Below are positions 51,981 through 57,607 of a stretch of DNA of 57,607 nt, piece after piece. Under the pieces are notes generated by a model. The model saw nothing but the letters and a program-made list of their open reading frames with translations, did not search any database and was not told the DNA's origin. The translations under genes and the position numbers were made by a program. Source of the DNA: Bacteroidota bacterium (lineage in GTDB: Bacteria > Bacteroidota > Bacteroidia > Palsa-965); NCBI GenBank assembly GCA_020402865.1, contig JADBYT010000036.1, forward strand, positions 1-57,607, given 5' to 3'. Within the stretch, counting starts at the first letter, position 1. Every line of letters starts with the position of its first letter.

Positions 51981-53000
51981 CTACAGTTTGGGCTTATACT
52001 TCGATTTATTAAGGATGACCTGCGCATCATTGATCGCCATTAGCTGTTCCAAAGTGGTTTGCGGATTGCGCTCCATATACGCCTGCACAATGCGCCAGCC
52101 TGTCCACCGCCCCACCGCCCCCGGCGATTCGCGCGGGAAACCGGCTGTAAACGGGGCTTCGGCAGTCATGTGGTTCAGATCGTCTTCTGTTTCCGAATAA
52201 ATGAGTTTTTCCTCAATCATCGCCGCCCAGATCGAACCTTCGCTCGCCTCACACCAATCGAGCTGACGCTGACTGTAACCCGTAAGCACCGAATCAGGCG
52301 TATCGCGCAGCAGGGCCCGGCTTACATAAAGTAACTTCCCTTCATAAATGATGCGGTTCAGCACATCATTCTTTTCCGAATTGTACGGAAACTCCGTAAG
52401 CAGCCAGCCTCGCACAAACCCGGCCGGAATGTATTCTGGATTGTAGCGCACACGCTTAAACATCGGTTGCTGAATAGCATCATACCACTTGCTTTTTGTG
52501 CCCAGAAAATAATCCAGACTGATTCCGTACACGCCTTCCGTATGCACAAAACTGTAATTAAAATTGGTGGTCATTGCACATACTTTGCGGGGCAGTGGCC
52601 GCTTCGGAAAATGGTAGCGGAAGTAACGGAAAGCCTGCGTAAGCTCTTTTTCCGTGGCCGATAAATCAGTGAAACGGCTCAGGCATTCTTTCCGCAACTC
52701 GCGCAGGTCCTTGTCGCTCAGCACACGCCGCAACTCGGCATCACACATCAGCGAATCGGGGTAGCTGCCGCAAATTACATGCTGAAAAAACGCATCCGAA
52801 AAACCACCATACTCCTTACGCAACCGCGCACGCAATGCAGCCACATCATTCGTATCGGCAAGCGCCAGTACCGAGTCAAAACGGGTGATCTGCAGCTCCG
52901 GCACATCTATCTTGGACACATCCACATCAAGCGGGTCCGACGAACAGGAAACCATTGTTAACAATAAAAGAAAACTCAGCAAGGCAAAAAGACGCTTCAT
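51981..53000 (-). CDS. gldB: Gliding motility lipoprotein GldB
   Basis: A 339-residue lipoprotein: signal MKRLFALLSFLLLLTMVSC with lipidated Cys19, then the GldB sequence (ELQITRFDSVLALADT, GGFSDAFFQHVICG, FPKRPLPRKV, NFNYSFVHTEGVYGISLDYFLGTKSKWY split near 155-185). GldB is essential for gliding in Flavobacterium and presumably acts with the T9SS/gliding complex at the envelope. Together with gldC it forms one operon; the T9SS substrates in this window (at 10119, 24666, 35597, 37835, 49714) show the pathway is in use, although other gld/spr genes lie elsewhere. Confidence 0.93.
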   Translation of the reverse strand: MKRLFALLSFLLLLTMVSCSSDPLDVDVSKIDVPELQITRFDSVLALADTNDVAALRARLRKEYGGFSDAFFQHVICGSYPDSLMCDAELRRVLSDKDLRELRKECLSRFTDLSATEKELTQAFRYFRYHFPKRPLPRKVCAMTTNFNYSFVHTEGVYGISLDYFLGTKSKWYDAIQQPMFKRVRYNPEYIPAGFVRGWLLTEFPYNSEKNDVLNRIIYEGKLLYVSRALLRDTPDSVLTGYSQRQLDWCEASEGSIWAAMIEEKLIYSETEDDLNHMTAEAPFTAGFPRESPGAVGRWTGWRIVQAYMERNPQTTLEQLMAINDAQVILNKSKYKPKL

Positions 53001-53054
53001 TGGCTCTGTTGAAAAAGTTGTATAATTGTATTGGATAACACCAACCTCAAAAGT

Positions 53055-53834
53055 ATGAAAAAGGTATTGATGCTTCTTTTAGCCACTGCATTCTCAGGCA
53101 CCGTGGCGTTTGCCCAGGATGGCGAAAACGATCTAAAAAACTTCCGTTTCGGGCTCAAAGCCATTCCAATGATTACCTGGTATAAGCCCGATGATGCTGC
53201 AAAATTTGAAAGCGGCGGCGCTATGCTCAAATTCGGCTATGGTCTTTCTACCGAATTCCGCCTCAATAAAGTAGCCGTTATTGCTACCGGCCTTCAGGTT
53301 GATTATGACGGCGGCCGTATCAATTTAAAAGACACCGCTTACTATTTCCTCTCGCGCGATAACGAACTGATTGAACCCGGCGATACCGCAAACTTCACCG
53401 GCGAAAGCACGTTCCGTCTCAACAAGCGTACATACAACACCACCTACGTGACCATTCCGCTTACGCTCAAACTCAAAACCAACGAAATCGGTTACATGAC
53501 CTACTACGGCCAGTTTGGTGTAAACGCATCTGTACGCGCACGTAGCCGGGCAAACGACGAAGTGACCCCTGTTCCTACTGATGCGCATGAAAAACTGCTC
53601 AACAGCAGCGATATGCAGTTCATGAAACTGGCGCTAAACGTAGGCCTCGGTGCCGAATACAACATTCAGGGTTCAACATCACTGGTGTTTGGTGTCAACT
53701 ACATCAACGGTTTCACCAACGTAGCCAGAAAAGAATCGCGCTACCTGTTCCGCACAGCGTCAAACAACAACAACGCACTCAAGCAGGACTTCCGCGCAAA
53801 CGCCGTTCAGATTACAGTAGGCGTGTTGTTCTAA
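53055..53834 (+). CDS. Outer-membrane beta-barrel protein (porin-like)
   Basis: A 259-residue protein: signal peptide (1-20, ending VAFAQ) and strands such as FRFGLKAIPMITWY, FGYGLSTEFRLNKVAVIATGLQVDYDG (interior), YNTTYVTIPLTLKLKT, GYMTYYGQFGVNASVRAR, ALNVGLGAEYNIQG and VQITVGVLF with a terminal Phe, the outer-membrane insertion signal. It resembles the small barrel group that includes PorT, but I cannot show it is PorT. The ATG at 53055 is chosen as the signal start; divergent from gldB. Confidence 0.82.
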   Translation: MKKVLMLLLATAFSGTVAFAQDGENDLKNFRFGLKAIPMITWYKPDDAAKFESGGAMLKFGYGLSTEFRLNKVAVIATGLQVDYDGGRINLKDTAYYFLSRDNELIEPGDTANFTGESTFRLNKRTYNTTYVTIPLTLKLKTNEIGYMTYYGQFGVNASVRARSRANDEVTPVPTDAHEKLLNSSDMQFMKLALNVGLGAEYNIQGSTSLVFGVNYINGFTNVARKESRYLFRTASNNNNALKQDFRANAVQITVGVLF

Positions 53835-53853
53835 ACACACACCAATCCATAAA

Positions 53854-53885
53854 AAACGGCTGTACCCCAAAAGGTGCAGCCGTTT
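53854..53885. terminator. Bidirectional terminator (barrel gene / CHAP gene)
   Basis: AAACGGCTGTACC (53854-53866) pairs with GGTGCAGCCGTTT (53873-53885), one G-U pair, 6-nt loop, A/T flanks both sides, between convergent genes. Confidence 0.88.
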
Positions 53886-53904
53886 CTTATATCAGCCTGC
53901 TTTG

Positions 53905-54435
53905 TTACAAAATACGTACATACGATTTCACGAGCGAAGGTACACGGCTTTTCTCCCACACCCCATCGCCGCTGGTACTGTCGCGCTGGCCTTTGTTGTT
54001 GGTGTTGCCTTCAATGGTTTGTATCGCATCCGTAATTTTTTTCTGATCGGCAGCCACCATGCCAATGTGCGAGAAATCAAAAATCACAAAATCACCGCGC
54101 CGCGCCAAGTCTTTTTCGGTAAGTACTTTCAGCTTCTTTCCCTTAGCCCACTTCTCCCAGCCAAAAGCCGATGCATCCAGACAACGCCAGCGTTCAACCG
54201 ATGCCGTGTCCGAGAGTTTCAGTGCCGTACGCACATCCGTATCATTCAGCCATTCGCGCAGCACCCACGCAGTAAACGCCGCGCACCACGGCCACGGACC
54301 CGGCGCCAGCCAGGTTGACTGCTGATACACTTCTATGCGCTGCCCGCGGTTGTTGCCGCCGCTTTCGCGCGTGCCTACTTCTTTTTTGGCTATTGCCACC
54401 AATTTATCAAGTAACTGATCCTGTGTAACCGGCAT
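53905..54435 (-). CDS. CHAP-like peptidase/amidase domain protein
   Basis: A 176-residue protein. The N-terminal part KLVAIAKKEVGTRESGGNNRG and WPWCAAFTAWVLREW (catalytic Cys51) with RRGDFVIFDFSHIGMV (His123) follow the CHAP/NlpC-like fold order. Typical substrates are peptidoglycan cross-bridges. It lacks a signal peptide, so cytoplasmic or holin-dependent use is possible; phage-endolysin relatives have this form, yet no other phage gene is near. It is a single gene. Confidence 0.8.
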   Translation of the reverse strand: MPVTQDQLLDKLVAIAKKEVGTRESGGNNRGQRIEVYQQSTWLAPGPWPWCAAFTAWVLREWLNDTDVRTALKLSDTASVERWRCLDASAFGWEKWAKGKKLKVLTEKDLARRGDFVIFDFSHIGMVAADQKKITDAIQTIEGNTNNKGQRDSTSGDGVWEKSRVPSLVKSYVRIL

Positions 54436-54532
54436 ATGGGTAGTGGTTTTATTATTTCTGAAAGTTAGCCATTCTCGCGGCTTAATTCAAAGCCGGCAAC
54501 TTTCATCTGCATAAATAAACACGCATAACTTC

Positions 54533-54540
54533 TACCTTTA
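54533..54540 (+). promoter_or_regulatory. -7-like box before nadE
   Basis: TACCTTTA (one mismatch to TAnnTTTG) ends 5 nt before the nadE ATG, predicting a near-leaderless mRNA. Confidence 0.4.
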
Positions 54541-54545
54541 CGGTT

Positions 54546-56180
54546 ATGAAAATTGCTCTCGCCCAACTCAATTACCACATCGGTAACTTTGATGCAAACA
54601 CGACGCAAATCTGCCAGCACATCCGCAAAGCCAAATCCCAAGGCGCCGATCTGGTGGTGTTTGCCGAACTCAGTGTGTGTGGCTATCCCCCGCGCGATTT
54701 TCTCGAATTCCCCGACTTTATCCGCCGCTGCAACGAAGCACTCGAAACTATCGCCGCCGAATGCACCGGCATTGCCGCTATTGTAGGCGCACCCGCCATA
54801 AACGAACGCGTTGAAGGCAAAAACCTGTTCAATGCCGCGTGGTTTCTGGCCGATCAAAAAGTGCAAAGCTTCCACGCAAAAGCCCTGCTTCCTACCTACG
54901 ATGTGTTCGACGAATACCGCTATTTCGAACCGGCTTTCTCATTCAACTGCATCGACTACAAAGGCCAGCGTATTGCCCTCACCGTGTGCGAAGACTTGTG
55001 GGATGTGGAAGACGATCTCATGTACACACGCTGGCCCATGGAAGAACTCATCGGCATGCAGCCTACGGTGATGATTAACATTGCCGCCTCGCCGTTTAAC
55101 TACAACCATGCCGCCAACCGCCGCAAGGTTCTCGCACGCAATGTGCAGAAATACGGCATCCCGCTCGTGTATGTGCAGCAGGTAGGCGCACAAACCGAAA
55201 TTGTGTTCGACGGCGGCTCGCTTGTGCTCAACCGCAACGCTCAGGTGGTACACGAACTCGCCTACTTCCGCGAAGATTTCCAAATCGTTGATCTTGCTCA
55301 AGTGGACACACTTCCTCCTGTGCCCGACAATGGCAGCACCGCCATTTCACGCATTCACGATGCACTTGTGCTTGGCATTGGCGACTATTTCCGCAAAATG
55401 GGTTTCAAACGCGCCATTCTCGGCCTCTCCGGCGGCATCGACTCAGCCATGGTGCTCGTACTTGCCGCCCGCGCACTCGGCCCCGAAAATGTGCTGCCCG
55501 TGCTCCTGCCGTCTGAATATTCTACCACACATTCGGTTGACGATTCAGTGAAACTTTGCGAAATTCTCGGCATTACATACGATACCATTCCCATTCGCAA
55601 AGGCTACGAAGCCGTGCTCGAAATGCTGCAGCCGCAGTTTACCGGCACATCCTTCAACGTGGCCGAAGAAAATATCCAGGCCCGCATCCGCGCCATCACC
55701 CTCATGGGCATTGCAAACAAACACGGCTACATCCTGCTCAACACCACCAACAAAAGCGAAGCCGCCGTGGGCTACGGCACACTCTACGGCGATATGTGCG
55801 GCGGCATTGCCGTGCTGGGCGATGTGTATAAAACCAAAGTCTATGAACTCGCCCGCTGGATAAACCGTGAGCAGGAAATCATCCCCGAAAACATTATCCG
55901 CAAAGCCCCTTCCGCCGAACTCCGCCCCGGACAAAAAGACAGCGATTCATTGCCCGAATACGATGTGCTCGATCAGGTACTTTATCAATACATCGAACTC
56001 CGCCAGGGCCCGCGTGAACTGGTGGCTATGGGCTTCGACGAGGTACTCGTAAACCGTGTACTCAAACTCGTAAACAGCAACGAGTGGAAACGCGCACAGT
56101 TTGCGCCAATCCTCCGTGTTACGCCAAAAGCCTTCGGCAGCGGACGGCGCATGCCCATTGTGGGAAAATATCTGGGATAA
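54546..56180 (+). CDS. nadE: Glutamine-dependent NAD+ synthetase
   Basis: A 544-residue two-domain enzyme converting nicotinate adenine dinucleotide to NAD+. The N-terminal nitrilase-like glutaminase has the triad Glu41 (FAELSVCGYPPRD), Lys112 (HAKALLPTYDVFDE) and Cys148 (ALTVCEDLWD). The C-terminal adenylating domain has the PP-loop LSGGIDSAMV (295-303), TTNKSEAAVGYGTLYGDMCGG and KAPSAELRPGQKDSDSLP. Length typical. With nadK in the window, two NAD(P) enzymes are encoded about 6 kb apart. Synteny with gldBC, a few genes away, is common in Bacteroidota as far as I recall. Confidence 0.96.
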   Translation: MKIALAQLNYHIGNFDANTTQICQHIRKAKSQGADLVVFAELSVCGYPPRDFLEFPDFIRRCNEALETIAAECTGIAAIVGAPAINERVEGKNLFNAAWFLADQKVQSFHAKALLPTYDVFDEYRYFEPAFSFNCIDYKGQRIALTVCEDLWDVEDDLMYTRWPMEELIGMQPTVMINIAASPFNYNHAANRRKVLARNVQKYGIPLVYVQQVGAQTEIVFDGGSLVLNRNAQVVHELAYFREDFQIVDLAQVDTLPPVPDNGSTAISRIHDALVLGIGDYFRKMGFKRAILGLSGGIDSAMVLVLAARALGPENVLPVLLPSEYSTTHSVDDSVKLCEILGITYDTIPIRKGYEAVLEMLQPQFTGTSFNVAEENIQARIRAITLMGIANKHGYILLNTTNKSEAAVGYGTLYGDMCGGIAVLGDVYKTKVYELARWINREQEIIPENIIRKAPSAELRPGQKDSDSLPEYDVLDQVLYQYIELRQGPRELVAMGFDEVLVNRVLKLVNSNEWKRAQFAPILRVTPKAFGSGRRMPIVGKYLG

Positions 56181-56323
56181 GAATAATCAGGAACGAACCT
56201 GCGAAGCAATAAAAAACCATCCGCTCCGGCCCTTCTATTGCAAGGCAAAGCGTGCGGTCCGGGTTAACAGTTCATTCCGCTTTCCTTCCACAATTACATA
56301 TCCAAACCATCGCCACAGATTTT

Positions 56324-56331
56324 TACCTTTG
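56324..56331 (+). promoter_or_regulatory. -7 box before the VOC gene
   Basis: TACCTTTG, perfect consensus, 7 nt before the ATG at 56339. Confidence 0.5.
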
Positions 56332-56338
56332 CCACACT

Positions 56339-57397
56339 ATGCAAGCACCCATCATTTCCGGCATACAGCAAATCGGCATCGGCATTCCCGATGTGCATGC
56401 AGCTTTCAAATGGTACCGCGAAAACTTCGGCATGGATATTCCCGTGTTTGAAGAAGCGGCCGAAGCCAATCTCATGCTGCCCTACACCGGCGGCAAACCG
56501 CATCAGCGGCACGCCATTCTCGCCATCAACATGAAAGGCGGCGGCGGTTTCGAAATCTGGCAATACACAAGCCGCACACCCGTGCCCGTGAGCTTCGAAT
56601 TGCAGCTTGCCGACATCGGCCATTTCGTGACCCGCATGAAATCGGCCGATGTGAAAGGCTCGCACGCTTTCCTAAAAAGCAAAGGTGCCGATGTGCTCAG
56701 CGATGTACTCACCTCGCCCGACGGGCAGCCGCACTTTTTCGTGCGCGACCCCTGGGGCAATATCTTTCAGGTTGTGCCCGGCACCGACTGGTTTGGCTCA
56801 GGCAGGCAACTTACCGGCGGCCCCGCAGGCGCCCTGCTCGGCGTGAGCAACATGGAAAAATCCATGCAGTTCTATGCCGGCATTCTCGGCTACGATACCG
56901 TGGTTTACGATAAAACCGGCAGCTTCGACGATCTAAAAAACCTGCCGGGCGGCAGCACCGAAGTGCGCCGCGTTTTGCTTCGTCATTCAAAGCCCCGCGC
57001 CGGTGCGTTTTCGCGCCTGCTCGGCTCCAGCATGATTGAGCTCGTAGAAGCAAAAAACCGCACACCCCGCAAAATTTTTGAAGGCCGCTGGTGGGGCGAC
57101 CGTGGCTTCATTCACCTCTGCTTCGACATTGTGGGCATGGATAAACTCAAGGCGCTCTGCGAAAGCAAAGGACATCCGTTTACCGTTGACAGCGCCAACA
57201 GTTTCGACATGGGCGAAGCAGCAGGCCATTTCAGCTACATCGAAGATCCAGACGGCACACTCATTGAGTTTGTAGAAACTCACAAAGTCCCCGTCCTCAA
57301 AAAACTCGGCTGGTACATCAACCTCCGCAAACGCCCCGCCAACAAACCCCTCCCCGACTGGATGCTCAAAACAATGGCCATGAACCGCGTGAAATGA
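56339..57397 (+). CDS. Two-domain VOC (glyoxalase/dioxygenase superfamily) protein
   Basis: A 352-residue protein with two vicinal-oxygen-chelate domains: one at about 5-160 (QQIGIGIPDVHAAFKWYRENFGMD interior, FEIWQYTSRTPVP, PHFFVRDPWGNIFQVVPG) and one at about 170-330 (LLGVSNMEKSMQFYAGILGY, RGFIHLCFDIVGMD, GHFSYIEDPDGTLIEFVET). Metal-ligand candidates His and Glu occur in the second domain (FIHLC, LIEFVE). Substrate unknown; fold members act as lyases, dioxygenases or resistance proteins. The ATG at 56339 is chosen just after a promoter box; a longer frame runs through the nadE intergenic region. Confidence 0.87.
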   Translation: MQAPIISGIQQIGIGIPDVHAAFKWYRENFGMDIPVFEEAAEANLMLPYTGGKPHQRHAILAINMKGGGGFEIWQYTSRTPVPVSFELQLADIGHFVTRMKSADVKGSHAFLKSKGADVLSDVLTSPDGQPHFFVRDPWGNIFQVVPGTDWFGSGRQLTGGPAGALLGVSNMEKSMQFYAGILGYDTVVYDKTGSFDDLKNLPGGSTEVRRVLLRHSKPRAGAFSRLLGSSMIELVEAKNRTPRKIFEGRWWGDRGFIHLCFDIVGMDKLKALCESKGHPFTVDSANSFDMGEAAGHFSYIEDPDGTLIEFVETHKVPVLKKLGWYINLRKRPANKPLPDWMLKTMAMNRVK

Positions 57398-57402
57398 TGC
57401 GA

Positions 57403-57431
57403 GAGTTTCGATGTCGAAGACATCAAAACTC
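57403..57431 (+). terminator. Hairpin after the VOC gene (first of two)
   Basis: GAGTTTCGATGTC pairs with GACATCAAAACTC (12 of 13 bases) around GAA. It begins 5 nt after the VOC stop. Confidence 0.45.
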
Positions 57432-57441
57432 GATGCAGAGG

Positions 57442-57470
57442 AGTGAATCAAGTTTGTAACTTGATTCACT
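57442..57470 (+). terminator. Hairpin after the VOC gene (second of two)
   Basis: AGTGAATCAAGTT pairs exactly with AACTTGATTCACT around a 3-nt loop, followed by TATTTGCTTT. A 13-bp perfect stem; the T-run is weak, so termination is likely but not certain. Confidence 0.55.
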
Positions 57471-57487
57471 TATTTGCTTTAGCGCAG

Positions 57488-57607
57488 CACAGTGAGCGCA
57501 GCGAACAACCAATCACAGTGAGCGCAGCGAACAACCAATCACAGTGAGCGCAGCGAACAACCAATCACAGTGAGCGCAGCGAACAACCAAGCACAGTGAG
57601 CGCAGCG
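57488..57607. repeat. 26-nt tandem repeat running off the window end
   Basis: A 26-nt unit beginning CACAGTGAGCGCAGCG and ending AACAACCAAT repeats at 57488, 57514, 57540 and 57566, with a fifth copy from 57592 cut by the window end (16 nt). Copies are identical except for a final T to G at 57591. Total extent beyond the window unknown. Confidence 0.95.

Noticed and set aside
53905-54435. Prophage endolysin
   Set aside because: A CHAP-like fold alone fits, but there is no holin, tail or integrase gene nearby.
57488-57607. CRISPR or direct-repeat array at the window end
   Set aside because: Units are contiguous 26-nt copies with no spacers, so it is a plain tandem repeat.

Overview
The window comes from a Bacteroidota chromosome of roughly 50% GC. 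The lineage evidence is GldB and GldC, several proteins ending in type IX secretion (T9SS) sorting domains of both kinds, a SusC/CirA-like TonB receptor with a carboxypeptidase-regulatory N-domain, DUF6089 and head-GIN proteins, the murI-ompH-ompH-bamA-uppS-DUF6089-nadK block, and TAnnTTTG-type -7 promoter boxes. Shine-Dalgarno sequences are largely absent. I cannot place it below phylum with confidence. No rRNA, tRNA, insertion sequence, phage or cas gene was recognised.

Layout. 0.2-6.8 kb: an outer-membrane-type protein, a GPH-family sugar transporter, ACP phosphodiesterase, and a TolC / HlyD-type adaptor / TsaB run. 7.0-11.5 kb, the most interesting block: an ECF sigma factor, an 84-aa single-TM protein and a Spy/CnrX-like periplasmic His-rich protein sit directly before MbnP, MbnH (diheme, MauG-like) and a T9SS-exported YHYH protein. 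MbnP/MbnH is the pair in which MbnH oxidises a tryptophan of MbnP to kynurenine to make a copper site. The arrangement reads as a CnrYXH-like metal-sensing switch placed on a copper-protein maturation operon. 11.6-16.3 kb: a small membrane protein, a TonB receptor, then a translationally coupled LytS-type kinase and LytTR regulator. 16.3-21.8 kb: a YD-repeat-like secreted protein, a DUF255 thioredoxin-domain protein, a CPBP protease, a TatD-family hydrolase and TcdA.

22.0-24.5 kb: a second MbnP locus (Cys-rich small protein, small membrane protein, MbnP lipoprotein, CDICG outer membrane protein) with no MbnH of its own, so its MbnP might be matured in trans by the first locus. 24.7-35.5 kb: a secreted WD40 protein, two head-GIN paralogs, a Pif1-like helicase, 2-oxoglutarate dehydrogenase E2 and E1, a small operon with a [2Fe-2S] protein and a DinB fragment, and a TIGR01777 oxidoreductase. 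35.6-39.8 kb: two large T9SS type B surface proteins. 40.1-48.5 kb: a gamma-carbonic anhydrase, a small membrane protein, and the envelope block murI, two ompH, bamA, uppS, DUF6089, nadK.

48.5-49.7 kb is a gene-free 1.2-kb stretch holding six copies of a 12-nt motif (GGCTTACGGGCC, some trimmed) and several inverted repeats, the main non-coding anomaly. 49.7-57.4 kb: a PKD surface protein, gldC, gldB, a beta-barrel protein, a CHAP peptidase-like protein, nadE and a two-domain VOC protein. The window ends inside a 26-nt tandem repeat. Many genes have a TAnnTTTG-like box only 4-9 nt before the start codon, which predicts leaderless mRNAs.
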